From assembly GCF_900095695.1 (NCBI RefSeq), contig NZ_FMIQ01000006.1, positions 62,001-126,000 on the forward strand: a stretch of 64,000 nt of DNA, in the 5' to 3' direction. Each line of letters begins with the position of its first letter. The first letter of the stretch is position 1. The translations under genes were made by a program, and so were the position numbers. Source of the DNA: Hafnia alvei (GTDB lineage: Bacteria; Pseudomonadota; Gammaproteobacteria; Enterobacterales; Enterobacteriaceae). The notes beneath the pieces are model-generated. The model searched no databases. It had not been told where the DNA came from and was given only the letters and a program-made list of their open reading frames with translations. Of the stretch, positions 43,176-53,030 are shown in pieces.

Positions 43176-45502
43176 ATAAAAGTGCAGCGTGGGCTCCACC
43201 ATTATTTCCGGTTACAGGACGACTACCTGTAACTAAACTTCAGGTTGAAGATAATTATCTTAAGCAAAAAAAAGAAGAGAAAAAATATTTGCTTGAGTGC
43301 AATCAGTCATCAGATAAAAAAAATGGCTTTTCCTGTAAGCATAGTTTGCATATCAGTCTGTTTTTTGATGGCACAGGAAATAATGACGAAAATGATTCAA
43401 AAGCTAATCCAGTGCACCCGACTAATATTGCTAAGTTGTATCATGCCTCAATACAAGCTGGTGCGGCAGAAGGATACCACTCGTATTATATGCCCGGAGT
43501 TGGAACGCCATTTCCCAAAATTGGTGAACTAGATTATTCAAGTTCAGGATTGGCATTCGCATCCGGGGGAGAAGATAGAATTAACTGGGCATTGATGATG
43601 TTAGTTGATGCCCTCACATTTGCAGCTACTAAGCAAAGATTCGATGACTCCATTGCTAAGCAGAAAATTGCTGATATGCGTGCACATTGGCCGCTTACCG
43701 GCGAGGTGAATCGCCGCAACGTGCTTAATAATTTGTTAGAGTCACTTCGAAGTGAAATCAATACAGCAACCCCTAAAATATTGGAGGTTAAACTGTTCGT
43801 CTATGGCTTTTCTCGCGGGGCGGCGGAAGCACGCACATTTGTAAATTGGCTAAGCGAAATATTTACAACTCCGAAGGGCGCTGAGCTGCCGGAGCAAACT
43901 ATTTTAGGATTGCCGCTTAGCATCGAGTTTCTCGGTATTTTGGATACCGTACCCTCAGTGGGTATTGCACACGTTGCGCCTTTTGCCGCAGGGCATATGG
44001 GCTGGGCGGATGGTACCCAGCAACTGCCTGATGAAAAAAAATATCCTGGGTATGTGAAATGCTGCCAACACTTCGTGGCCGCCCATGAGCAGCGCTTAAG
44101 CTTCCCCCTCGATACTATTCGCAGGCCAAATGGCACATACCCGAGCTATGCAAAAGAGGTTATATACCCGGGTATGCACTCGGATATCGGCGGTGGGTAT
44201 CCTAAGGGAGATCAGGGTAAGTCTCTGGGGGGAGATGGTGAATTACTATCGCAAATCATATTACATGATATGTATGCGGCCGCTTTTGAGGCAGGGGCAC
44301 CTTTATTAGTCCCTGAGGAAGTGGTACCCGATGCGCTTAAATCTATGCAGCCTAGTAGAAATATCCCCAATGAAGTTAAAAATGAATTCGATTTTAGCCA
44401 AACAACGATTAAGCGGTTCAACGCATGGCGTGAAACTATCCTTGCCGAACAAGAAACGCAGCAGAGTGGTGAAACCAAAACTGTATTGGGCTATGAGCCT
44501 CATCTATTAAGCCATTCGCTTGAAACCAAGATTGCGGAGCAGATGGGGTGGATCACCGCGTGGCGTATTGGGCGTTATGCACGCGGTAGCTATCAGGTGC
44601 AGGGCTTTTATACAAATGCCACGCAGTGGGATGATGAGAAGCAGAAAGCCGCAAAGAAAAAGTATATAGCTGATGTCAAGGGTATTAAAAACGACCGAGA
44701 AATGGCCAGAAAATATCCAGATAACCCTGAGTTTCAGGGTGATAAAGATAAGCAAGGTATTCCAAGTTTTGAACCCACTCTGGATAAACAGCAGCTACGC
44801 GAAGCCGCCCGTGAGTTTGAACACGATTATTACGATTGGAATCGTGAGCAAAATAGCGTGGCACAGGTGATCCTCGATACGATCCCAAAATATGCCATAT
44901 ACCTCATTAATAGCGATGATGTGCAAGTTGAATACAACGAGATGAAAGCGGCTGGTAACAGCCTGTATTCCAAACTGTTTATCGATCGACTGGGAAGCGT
45001 GACTAAAGATCCGCAAATGGCCTTGGTTTGTGCGCTATATGATGAGCAAATTCACGACTCACGCGCGTGGTTTATGCACTATGAATTAGATTCACGTGAA
45101 ATGTGGGCAGGCTATTTTCGCTATCGCATGATCTACAGCGGTAGTGAAGGTAATAAAGATCTGTCGCTGATAGCCGTTGCAGGCAAAGTTGTTGGTACGG
45201 CAACGTTGGTCGGTGGCGTGATTTATACGGTGAAGCAGAAAAACGTACAGAACGTGCTCGGTGGCGTGGCGGGAACCATCGGTGTGATGTCGGCAGAGTA
45301 TAAAATTGTCGATTTAGCAACCGGATTGGATGTGCCACTGCTCCCGAATGCGATGGAACTGCTTGCGCCGACCAAAGATATTGGTGCACTTGCCAGCAGC
45401 CAAAAACAGCAGGCGATAGGCGCTCAGCACAATCAGAGAATGGATTATCTGAGCAGCTACCTCGGCATTGATGAACCCAGTGATGTGACTAAAGTGGCAT
45501 AG
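43163..45502 (+). CDS. tle1: T6SS phospholipase effector Tle1 (DUF2235)
   Basis: Antibacterial lipase delivered to the target periplasm, where it cleaves membrane phospholipids. The 779-residue protein has the DUF2235 opening LFFDGTGNN (about residues 66-74) and the nucleophile elbow GFSRG with Ser217, in the extended Tle1 form YGFSRGAAEAR. A later conserved histidine/aspartate region includes GMHSDIGGGYPKG. Near the C-terminus are hydrophobic glycine-rich segments (AVAGKVVGTATLVGGVIY) that could insert in membranes. It follows four immunity genes and precedes PAAR; upstream DUF4123 and VgrG form its delivery set. The lipase call is firm; the substrate is by family. Confidence 0.92.
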   Translation: MSEINKSAAWAPPLFPVTGRLPVTKLQVEDNYLKQKKEEKKYLLECNQSSDKKNGFSCKHSLHISLFFDGTGNNDENDSKANPVHPTNIAKLYHASIQAGAAEGYHSYYMPGVGTPFPKIGELDYSSSGLAFASGGEDRINWALMMLVDALTFAATKQRFDDSIAKQKIADMRAHWPLTGEVNRRNVLNNLLESLRSEINTATPKILEVKLFVYGFSRGAAEARTFVNWLSEIFTTPKGAELPEQTILGLPLSIEFLGILDTVPSVGIAHVAPFAAGHMGWADGTQQLPDEKKYPGYVKCCQHFVAAHEQRLSFPLDTIRRPNGTYPSYAKEVIYPGMHSDIGGGYPKGDQGKSLGGDGELLSQIILHDMYAAAFEAGAPLLVPEEVVPDALKSMQPSRNIPNEVKNEFDFSQTTIKRFNAWRETILAEQETQQSGETKTVLGYEPHLLSHSLETKIAEQMGWITAWRIGRYARGSYQVQGFYTNATQWDDEKQKAAKKKYIADVKGIKNDREMARKYPDNPEFQGDKDKQGIPSFEPTLDKQQLREAAREFEHDYYDWNREQNSVAQVILDTIPKYAIYLINSDDVQVEYNEMKAAGNSLYSKLFIDRLGSVTKDPQMALVCALYDEQIHDSRAWFMHYELDSREMWAGYFRYRMIYSGSEGNKDLSLIAVAGKVVGTATLVGGVIYTVKQKNVQNVLGGVAGTIGVMSAEYKIVDLATGLDVPLLPNAMELLAPTKDIGALASSQKQQAIGAQHNQRMDYLSSYLGIDEPSDVTKVA

Positions 45503-45511
45503 GGGGGTGAA

Positions 45512-45769
45512 ATGAAAAAGGTGATTCGTGTGGGTGACACCTTGAAAGAATATGGTGGCAAAGTGACGGGCGGCAGTTATAACGCCTTTGGCAAGCCGAT
45601 ATCCTGCGTGGGTGACAGCGCAGTATGTAATAAACATGGCGCAACCCGCATTGCTCAAGGCGCATCGGGCAGCACGATTAATGGAAAGGCCGTAGCGTTG
45701 GACGGCCACCGTTGCGAATGTGGTTGTACGCTGGTTAGCTCGTTGGCTCAGATGGATATTGCACCATGA
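45512..45769 (+). CDS. PAAR-repeat spike tip protein
   Basis: An 85-residue PAAR protein that sharpens the VgrG tip. It has VIRVGDTLKEYGGKVTGGS, the metal-binding cysteine/histidine pattern (C-V-G-D...C-N-K-H-G) and GHRCECGC. It lies directly behind Tle1 and overlaps the next gene by 4 bp (ATGA). Confidence 0.93.
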   Translation: MKKVIRVGDTLKEYGGKVTGGSYNAFGKPISCVGDSAVCNKHGATRIAQGASGSTINGKAVALDGHRCECGCTLVSSLAQMDIAP

Positions 45770-46896
45770 AATTCCCGCCAGAATACCCCGATTATATCAC
45801 TCCTGGGCCTATTGGTTGGCGACGATGGGGCATATTGCTCGCTGCTATTTGGTTAATCGGTTCGTTTCTGGCACTACTTCTACGCTCAACAGAGCAAGCT
45901 CCCTCCGGTTTGGCCTTTTGGTTCTTCATCATAGGTTTTCCTACTTTATTTTGGGCACTTGCACTTGCTATCCGCTACCTACTGCTACAGATTGGATTGA
46001 AGAATCGCAGCAGCTATCAGCAGGTTGTTGAACAAGAGCAAAATGATTGGTGGCAAGAACGTTCTCTAGGTATTGCCATTGAAAAGGTTTACTTAATAGG
46101 CCCATTAGGTGACGAGCAATCGTTATATTCTGGAATAATGACAGGGGGAACACCTCCTCCCAATAATCCAACGTTGTTATCTCTACGTTATCCACTGTTA
46201 TTAAATATGCCAATGGTACGAGAACAGGGTTTAGCACGCCATTTGGCTCAGCAGTTGATTAATAGTCCAGAAATAAAATCACGATGGCAAAGCCTTGCTT
46301 ATGTTAGTTGGTTCGGCGATGAGGCAAGTTTTCAGGTATTTATTGAGACAATAAAGTCTGCGGTCAATAATATTTCATTTGTACGATTAGATTTAAAGTG
46401 CATTGATGATATAGACCACGTTATTGATGTTTTCCAGCAGAGTGTCGATGCTAATAAATGGATGCTTTGTGCAGGCACTTATAGTTTATCTCAATCTGCT
46501 GACGCTATTCCTGCGGGAGAGGCTGGTTTTGCTTGGATAGCGAGCCAAGCAGGTAAAGCCCTATTACATCGTGCTGAGGAAATGGATGTTGCATCGGATG
46601 TAGAGGCTGGTATAGCTGCTCGTCACCTAGAACGCTATGCCCATTTGGATGATATGCCAGAATGTTGCCTCGCTATGGACCAGAAAAGTATGGCTGAATT
46701 TCAGCCTGGAGGATGGTCGGCCATTGAACATATTCTTACCCCTTATTGGGGGGCGCTAGGTGAAATATCTCCTTATATAGCGATATCAATGTCGCTTCTT
46801 CACACGCTAGATATACAGCAGCCTTGTGGCTGGATGAGTCAGTGTACAGAAAATAAAATGGTTATTGGAGTGACCGTTCCTTATGGCAACCGATAA
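45766..46896 (+). CDS. unknown T6SS-associated membrane protein
   Basis: A 376-residue protein I cannot assign to a named family. It has two N-terminal membrane helices (about residues 22-43 and 50-74), then a cytoplasmic or periplasmic domain of about 300 residues with no known motif. A recognisable feature is a repeated pattern of short acidic loops, such as LDLKCIDDIDHVIDVF. It sits between PAAR and tssM, overlapping both (4 and 14 bp), so it is co-translated with the membrane-complex protein. It shares the AT-rich composition of the effector module, not that of the core genes, and may travel with the module. Confidence 0.7.
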   Translation: MKFPPEYPDYITPGPIGWRRWGILLAAIWLIGSFLALLLRSTEQAPSGLAFWFFIIGFPTLFWALALAIRYLLLQIGLKNRSSYQQVVEQEQNDWWQERSLGIAIEKVYLIGPLGDEQSLYSGIMTGGTPPPNNPTLLSLRYPLLLNMPMVREQGLARHLAQQLINSPEIKSRWQSLAYVSWFGDEASFQVFIETIKSAVNNISFVRLDLKCIDDIDHVIDVFQQSVDANKWMLCAGTYSLSQSADAIPAGEAGFAWIASQAGKALLHRAEEMDVASDVEAGIAARHLERYAHLDDMPECCLAMDQKSMAEFQPGGWSAIEHILTPYWGALGEISPYIAISMSLLHTLDIQQPCGWMSQCTENKMVIGVTVPYGNR

Positions 46897-49800
46897 AAAA
46901 GATAATCCGAGCTCGTTGGTGCGTTTAGTTATAGGTTATTTAATCGTTATTTTCCTATTAGTGGTTATTGGCATCTTTCTATATTTATTTGTTGGACCCT
47001 ATTTTAAATTTCCAGAATTATCTTTGCCAACGTTATTATTATGGGGTGTAGGGTGCTGGTTTATACTGAGTTGGTTTTGTCCCTTGTTTATTTTTATTTG
47101 GGATAAGCTTGCCCGTTCGCGTGTTTTGTCAGATATAAAAACGAAAAAAAGTGTAGAGACAAAAAAAGAGGGTGATTGGGTGCAACTCATCACCCACCTC
47201 CGCGCCCGCCACGGCCTCCTATGGCGCAATAAAATTCGCATCCTGCTAGTCGTTGGCGAAAACACGGCGGCGGAAGCTATCGCGCCGGGGTTAACCACCC
47301 AGCAATGGCTGGAGGGGCAGGGCACATTATTGCTGTGGGGCGGTGGTGTGCAGGCGGAGCCGGATGAGGCGTGGCTGTTGGGGCTGCGTAAGCTGCGCCG
47401 TCGCCGTCCGTTGGATGGCGTGGTGTGGGTGATGAATGAGCAGCAGAGCGCGCAGGCTGGCGTTATCGATCAGGGCTGCCGTCAGCTGCAAAAACGTGGG
47501 CAGATTTTAAAGCAGCAGGCACCGGTTTATCTGTGGCAGGTGTGTGACAGCGCGTGGCAGCAGGACGACCGGATTACCCAGCCGGTGGGGTGTTTGTTCC
47601 CCGAGAAAAACTCGCCGGAGAAACTGGCCGCCAGTTTACAGAAGCTGGTCGCGCCGCTGCGTCAGCGCGGTATGACGCAGGTGTTGTTGAAAAACAGCCA
47701 TGACTTTTTATTACGTTTGGCAAATCGTTTAGAGCGTAAGGGCATCGCTCATTGGCAGCAGGCGCTAACGCCGATGCTGCGCGAATATGCGTCGGCGCTG
47801 TCGCTGCGTGGGCTAATGTTCAGTTTGCCGCTGGCGGCCAAATCCGGCGTTGCTCAGCACGGCTGGCTGCCGGATGCGGCGTGGCAGGGCGTGTTGAACG
47901 ATCGCGCAGTGCGTGGCCGTCGGGTGGGGGTCTCTTGGGAGCAGAGCGCTTATTATGCCGTGATGGCGCTGGCGCTGCTGTGGTTCGCGGGCAGTATTCT
48001 GTCGTTTTTCACCAACCGTTCACAGATTGCCACGGTGCGCGATCAGGTTGATTTGTTGAATAAATCCAATGCTAAACCGATGGAACAGCTGGTTGCGCTA
48101 CAGCTGTTTGGCAATACGCTCGGTCAGCTGCAGTATCGGGCCGCGCATACGGTGCCGTGGTATCAACAGTTTGGATTAAGCCAAAATGACGCGCTAGAAG
48201 GCGCGCTGTGGCCACATTACGACGCGGCCAGTCTGCGGTTGATTCGCGAGCAGGCCGCCGCCGAGCTGCATCGTAACCTGAGTGAAATGGCCGCGCTGCC
48301 GCCCGATAGCCCTAAGCGCGCCAAGCTGGCACGCGCCGGATACGACAGCCTGAAAGCCTATTTGATGATGGCGAATCCAGACAAAGCCGATGCCGAATTT
48401 CTTACACGCGTGCTGAGCGCCAATGAGCCAACGCGCACCGGCGTTGCCCCTGGCCTGTGGCGGGGAATTGCGCCAAGCCTGTGGACGTTTTATGCCGAAA
48501 ATCTACCCGCTCATCCTGAGTGGCGGATTAAGCCTGATACCGCGCTGGTGGCGCAGGTTCGGCAGGTGTTGCTCAATCAGATTGGGCAGCGTAACGCCGA
48601 AGCCACGCTGTATCAAAACATGTTGCAGTCCGTCGCGCAAAACTACGCGGATATGGGGCTGGCGCAGATGGTGGGTGATACCGATGCGCAGTCGCTGTTT
48701 ACCACCGATCAGGTGGTGCCGGGGATGTTTACGCGCCAGGCGTGGGACGGTCAGGTGCAGAAAGCCATCGACGATGCGGTGTCGTCGCGGCGTGAAGAGA
48801 TCGACTGGGTGCTGAGCGATAACAAACATCCCGCTTCGGCGGATGTCTCTCCTGACGCGCTCAAAGCGCGCCTCACCGAGCGTTACTTCACCGATTTCAG
48901 CGGCGCGTGGCTGGATTTCTTAAACAGCCTGCACTGGAAGAAAGCGCAGAATTTATCTGATGTGACCGACCAACTTACCCTGATGAGCGATGTGCGCCAG
49001 TCTCCGCTGATCGCTTTGTTAAATACGTTGGCCTATCAGGGACAAACCGGACAGCGCGGCGAAGCGCTATCGGATTCGTTAATGAAATCGGCGCAAAACC
49101 TGCTGCATAAAGAGAAAGCGCCGGTGATCGATCAGCGCGTCAGCGGGCCAACGGGGCCGCTGGATAGCACCTTCGGGCCTTTGCTTTCGTTGATGGGCAA
49201 GGGCGCTACCACGAACGGCGTGATGAATGCTGATAGTTCGCTGAGCCTACAAACCTTTTTAACTCGCGTTACGCGGGTGCGGCTGAAGCTGCAACAGGTG
49301 GCGAACGCGTCCGATCCGCAGCAGATGACGCAGCAAATGGCGCAGACGGTGTTTCAAGGTAAAACGGTCGATCTGACGGAAACGCAGGATTACGGCAGCC
49401 TGATGGCGGCCAGTCTGGGCGAAGAATGGAGCGGTTTTGGCCGTGAAATGTTTGTGCAGCCGCTGACTCAGGCTTGGCAAACGGTGCTGCAACCTTCTGC
49501 CGCCAGCCTAAATACCCAATGGCAAACCTCGATTGTGGCGAATTGGAACAGCGCCTTTGCTGGACGCTATCCGTTTGCCAATAGCGGTAACGACGCTTCT
49601 CTGCCGATGCTTGGCCAGTTTATTCGCGCGAACTCTGGGCGAATCGAACAGTTCCTCACGCGTCAGCTGGCGGGCGTGCTGCACAAAGAGGGCAACACGT
49701 GGGTGCCGGATCAAATCAACAGTCAGGGGCTTCAGTTTAATCCTGAGTTTTTACAGGCCATCAACCAGCTAAGCCAGCTGGCAGACGTGCTGTTCACCGA

Positions 49801-50260
49801 CGGCAGCCAAGGCGTGCACTTTGAGCTGCGCGCCCAGCCTGCCCGCAACGTGGTGGAAACCAATCTGGCTATTGACGGCCAACGTCTGCGCTATTTCAAC
49901 CAAATGGAAAGCTGGCAGAGCTTCAATTGGCCGGGCGCCACCTACCAGCCGGGCGTGATGCTGACGTGGACCAGCGTTAACGGCGGCGCTCGCCTGTTCG
50001 GCGACTATCAGGGCAGTTGGGGGCTAATCCATTGGCTAGAAAAAGCCAAAGTCACCAAGCTGGATGAAAGCAGCTACCGCTTAGCGCTGGATACGCCGGA
50101 CGGCCTCACGCTGTCGTGGATCCTGCGCACTCAACTGGGCAGCGGCCCGCTGGCATTGCTTAAACTGCGTGGGTTCAGTTTGCCGAGCAAAATTTTTGTG
50201 GTGAACGCGGGCGCGTCAGATGCGATGGTCAGTAATAACAGCGTGTTGGGGGAGGAGTAA
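46883..50260 (+). CDS. tssM: T6SS membrane complex protein TssM (IcmF-like)
   Basis: The large inner-membrane subunit of the TssJLM complex. The 1125-residue protein has two N-terminal membrane helices (about residues 13-35 and 45-67), a cytoplasmic domain, a third helix near 355-373 (YAVMALALLWFAGSIL), and the long periplasmic IcmF part that binds TssJ. A Walker A is absent, as in TssM proteins of some systems. The first 280 bp are AT-rich like the upstream effector module, and at about 47,180 the composition switches to the GC-rich core type. Confidence 0.93.
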   Translation: MATDKKDNPSSLVRLVIGYLIVIFLLVVIGIFLYLFVGPYFKFPELSLPTLLLWGVGCWFILSWFCPLFIFIWDKLARSRVLSDIKTKKSVETKKEGDWVQLITHLRARHGLLWRNKIRILLVVGENTAAEAIAPGLTTQQWLEGQGTLLLWGGGVQAEPDEAWLLGLRKLRRRRPLDGVVWVMNEQQSAQAGVIDQGCRQLQKRGQILKQQAPVYLWQVCDSAWQQDDRITQPVGCLFPEKNSPEKLAASLQKLVAPLRQRGMTQVLLKNSHDFLLRLANRLERKGIAHWQQALTPMLREYASALSLRGLMFSLPLAAKSGVAQHGWLPDAAWQGVLNDRAVRGRRVGVSWEQSAYYAVMALALLWFAGSILSFFTNRSQIATVRDQVDLLNKSNAKPMEQLVALQLFGNTLGQLQYRAAHTVPWYQQFGLSQNDALEGALWPHYDAASLRLIREQAAAELHRNLSEMAALPPDSPKRAKLARAGYDSLKAYLMMANPDKADAEFLTRVLSANEPTRTGVAPGLWRGIAPSLWTFYAENLPAHPEWRIKPDTALVAQVRQVLLNQIGQRNAEATLYQNMLQSVAQNYADMGLAQMVGDTDAQSLFTTDQVVPGMFTRQAWDGQVQKAIDDAVSSRREEIDWVLSDNKHPASADVSPDALKARLTERYFTDFSGAWLDFLNSLHWKKAQNLSDVTDQLTLMSDVRQSPLIALLNTLAYQGQTGQRGEALSDSLMKSAQNLLHKEKAPVIDQRVSGPTGPLDSTFGPLLSLMGKGATTNGVMNADSSLSLQTFLTRVTRVRLKLQQVANASDPQQMTQQMAQTVFQGKTVDLTETQDYGSLMAASLGEEWSGFGREMFVQPLTQAWQTVLQPSAASLNTQWQTSIVANWNSAFAGRYPFANSGNDASLPMLGQFIRANSGRIEQFLTRQLAGVLHKEGNTWVPDQINSQGLQFNPEFLQAINQLSQLADVLFTDGSQGVHFELRAQPARNVVETNLAIDGQRLRYFNQMESWQSFNWPGATYQPGVMLTWTSVNGGARLFGDYQGSWGLIHWLEKAKVTKLDESSYRLALDTPDGLTLSWILRTQLGSGPLALLKLRGFSLPSKIFVVNAGASDAMVSNNSVLGEE

Positions 50261-50281
50261 TTTAGGATGGTGTTTGTCAGG

Positions 50282-50560
50282 TGGAGAATAGAAAAAGAAT
50301 AAATACAGCTCGTGAAGATGATAGAGAAGACTACTCACGTAAAATCGAATAGGAACAAGGTTAGAAATTTTATTGCTGATGTCAGATTATTTTCATCCAT
50401 CTAGTCTTCTGGATTTTTACGATATGTTTTTGGGGAAATATTGGTAAGACCCTGACTATTGTTAACTATCTCTGGTGAAGGGCCTGCAAGGTCCATACAA
50501 ACCCGTTTATAAACATGACTATGATGGATATTTTTATAAATCTATGCCGTACACGGATAT
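50282..50560 (+). pseudogene. decayed copy of an FGE-sulfatase-like gene
   Basis: Stretches match the next gene at DNA level: GAGAATAGAAAAAGAATAAA near 50284 and the following GAAGATGATAGAGAAGACTA copy the segment near 51130-51180, and later pieces copy TACGATATG, GACCCTGACTATTGTTA and the TATGATGGATATTTTTATAA end. Frameshifts, stops and deletions break it. It is a remnant of a third family member placed directly before the two intact ones. Confidence 0.8.
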
Positions 50561-50565
50561 GCGTA

Positions 50566-51537
50566 ATGAAAAAAATAGGGATAACAGGTTTCTTATCTTT
50601 TGCCGTCGTCATCCTCAGTGGCTGCGATCAAACAGCAGCCAATACTGAGGCCGATAATAGCCGTGAAGCAGAGCTGAATACTATTATTAATAAAGTAAAA
50701 TCAGAGCTGGTTTACGTTAAAGGCGGTGAGTTTTTGATGGGGGATTTTGGTGAGCAATATGGTAAAGAGCATTTGCCCTATGACGCGAATCCAGACAGTA
50801 AACCACTGCATAAAGTGGAGCTAACGGGCTACTCGATCAGCAAATTCAAAGTGGATAATACAGAATATAAGTTTTACTTGGACTACAATAATCTTCCGGG
50901 AAGAGTGGTTAATGGTGGAGTGAGAACTAAGACTCGTTGGGAAGAGAAGAACGGTATAGCCAACGGACCTGCACACGTTGACTGGTATGAGGCCGAATCT
51001 TATTGCCAATGGATAGCTAAGGTAACTAAGCTACCATTTTCATTGCCAACGGAAGCACAGTGGGAATACGCCGCACGTAACCGCGGACAGTATGTAATAG
51101 CGCCTACAAATGACGGAACAATACAGATTGAGAATAGAAAAGGAATTAATGTTGCTAGTGAAGATGATCGGGAAGACTACTCCCGTAAAATAGGCTCAAG
51201 TTTAGGAATATTATCACCGATGCCAGGTGATTTTCGTCCGCCTAATCCATTGGGTATTTACGATATGGCCGGAAATGGTTGGGAGTGGGTAAAAGATTGG
51301 TACGACCCTGACTATTATAAATCATCGCCAGTGAAAGATCCTCAAGGTCCAGATAAGCCAGTATATAAAGATGATGATGATGGCTATTTTTATAAGTCAA
51401 TGCGTAGCTATGATTATTCAGGACCTGGACGCGGGTTAACCGTTGTTCGGTATAAAGCAGATCCTAAAAGCAGAGATTATTTACCTAGCGATAAAACCGC
51501 CCGCTGTGTGGTGAATAGCCCTGAGCCGATAAAATAA
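50566..51537 (+). CDS. FGE-sulfatase (SUMF1)-domain lipoprotein, copy 1
   Basis: A 323-residue lipoprotein (lipobox ILSGC) with a formylglycine-generating-enzyme-like fold: VKGGEFLMGDFG early, LPTEAQWEYAAR, and GIYDMAGNGWEW near residue 240. Such domains in secretion loci are usually not enzymes but binding folds. ATG 50566 starts the signal peptide; the frame is open 17 codons further but these belong to the decayed copy. Tandem copies next to a T6SS resemble immunity-gene arrays, so a protective role against a lost or distant effector is plausible but unproven. Confidence 0.75.
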   Translation: MKKIGITGFLSFAVVILSGCDQTAANTEADNSREAELNTIINKVKSELVYVKGGEFLMGDFGEQYGKEHLPYDANPDSKPLHKVELTGYSISKFKVDNTEYKFYLDYNNLPGRVVNGGVRTKTRWEEKNGIANGPAHVDWYEAESYCQWIAKVTKLPFSLPTEAQWEYAARNRGQYVIAPTNDGTIQIENRKGINVASEDDREDYSRKIGSSLGILSPMPGDFRPPNPLGIYDMAGNGWEWVKDWYDPDYYKSSPVKDPQGPDKPVYKDDDDGYFYKSMRSYDYSGPGRGLTVVRYKADPKSRDYLPSDKTARCVVNSPEPIK

Positions 51538-51559
51538 AGGCTGAGTAAGGATTAGTGAA

Positions 51560-52528
51560 ATGAAAAAAATAAGGATAGCAGGTTTCTTATCTTTTGCCAT
51601 CGTCATCCTCAGTGGCTGCGATCAAACAGCAGCCAACACGAAGGCGGACAATAGCCGTGAAGCAGAGCTGAATACTATTATTAATAAAGTAAAATCAGAA
51701 CTGGTTTATGTTAAAGGTGGCGAGTTTAATATGGGGGATTTTGGTGAGCAATATGGCAAAGAGCATTTGCCCTATGATGCTAAACCAGATAGCAAACCAC
51801 TTCATAAGGTTGAATTGAACAGTTATTCAATAAGCAAATTCAAAGTGAATAATAGTGAGTATAAGATCTACCTTAGCTTTATTGGCTCTGGTGGTAGGGA
51901 AATCCCAGAATCCTCAGGTCTGAAAGAAATGTGGGAAGAGTATAGTAGTATGGATAATACACCTGCGCACGTTGATTGGCATGAGGCCGATGCATACTGT
52001 CAGTGGTTAGCCAAAGTAACAAAGCTACCATTTTCACTGCTCACGGAAGCACAGTGGGAATATGCTGCGCGTAACCGCGGACAGTATGTAATAGCGCCCA
52101 CAAATGACGGAACAATACAGATTGAGAATAGAAAAGGAATTAATGTTGCTAGTGAAGTTGATAGGGAAGACTACTCCCGTAAAATAGGCTCAAGTTTAGG
52201 AATATTATCGCCGATGCCCGGTGATTTTCGTCCGCCTAATCCATTGGGTATTTACGATATGGCAGGAAATGGCTGGGAGTGGATAAAAGACTGGTACGAT
52301 CCTGATTATTATTCGTACTCTCCAATAAATAATCCTCAAGGTCCTAATAAACCGATATTTAAAGGTAGCAGTGGTGATTATGAGAAAGTCATGCGAGGTC
52401 AGGATTTTTCTGGTCCAGGGCGTGGATTAACGGTTATTCGATATCATGCAGATCCAAATACTAAAAATTATATCCCATTGGATAAAACGGTTCGTTGCGT
52501 GGTGAATAGTCCTGAGCCAGTAAAATAA
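51560..52528 (+). CDS. FGE-sulfatase (SUMF1)-domain lipoprotein, copy 2
   Basis: A 322-residue lipoprotein closely related to copy 1: the signal peptide, the first 80 residues and a long central block (from NRGQYVIAPTNDG to PNPLGIYDMAG) are virtually identical, while two segments differ (about residues 95-125, NSEYKIYLSFIGSGG, and the C-terminal SYSPINNPQGP). The divergence is confined to two patches, as expected for proteins that recognise different partners. Lipobox ILSGC. Confidence 0.76.
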   Translation: MKKIRIAGFLSFAIVILSGCDQTAANTKADNSREAELNTIINKVKSELVYVKGGEFNMGDFGEQYGKEHLPYDAKPDSKPLHKVELNSYSISKFKVNNSEYKIYLSFIGSGGREIPESSGLKEMWEEYSSMDNTPAHVDWHEADAYCQWLAKVTKLPFSLLTEAQWEYAARNRGQYVIAPTNDGTIQIENRKGINVASEVDREDYSRKIGSSLGILSPMPGDFRPPNPLGIYDMAGNGWEWIKDWYDPDYYSYSPINNPQGPNKPIFKGSSGDYEKVMRGQDFSGPGRGLTVIRYHADPNTKNYIPLDKTVRCVVNSPEPVK

Positions 52529-52541
52529 ATTTAATTAAAAA

Positions 52542-52967
52542 ATGAAACATAAAAAAAGAAGAAGGCGCAGAGTTATCGAAGCAGATAATCTTATTGCTGA
52601 GAAATGCATGCTGGCTTTTTTTGTAATAGTGCTGACTCTATCTGCTGTTTTTTTACCGTACTTTATATATCGTGATTATCAATATATATTTGTATATAAA
52701 CGCACGACTGGTTATGTGGTTGATAGTAAAAGAATCTGTCCGGCTATATATCACCATACTAATTCAGGGGTATCACGATGTACTCAATATAAGCCTGTGG
52801 TTGAGTATGTTGACGATAAAGGCGTAAGGCATGAGTTCACATCAGGCTTTTCAAGTATGCAAACTCAAATGAACTACTCAGGAAAGGTTACTGTTCTTTA
52901 TACTGATGACGATGACACCATATTTGATATATTTAATATAATCACACCCGTCGTTTTTTCTTTATAG
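52542..52967 (+). CDS. DUF3592-type membrane protein
   Basis: A 141-residue protein: very basic start (KKRRRRRV), two close hydrophobic stretches (about residues 23-47), then an extracytoplasmic beta-rich domain with a YKRTTGYVVDSKR-like opening and two cysteines. It resembles DUF3592 proteins. It lies 13 bp behind the second FGE-like lipoprotein. Function unknown; perhaps another immunity-type accessory gene. Confidence 0.55.
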   Translation: MKHKKRRRRRVIEADNLIAEKCMLAFFVIVLTLSAVFLPYFIYRDYQYIFVYKRTTGYVVDSKRICPAIYHHTNSGVSRCTQYKPVVEYVDDKGVRHEFTSGFSSMQTQMNYSGKVTVLYTDDDDTIFDIFNIITPVVFSL

Positions 52968-53030
52968 CAGGTCGTTTTAGTTTTCATGCGGTTTGGGCGT
53001 TGGGGAATTTTTTTAGATATAGAGAGATTA

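Noticed and set aside
46883-50260. Frames of about 100 codons on the minus strand within tssM
   Set aside because: They are histidine- and arginine-rich shadows of a GC-rich gene with no supporting context.
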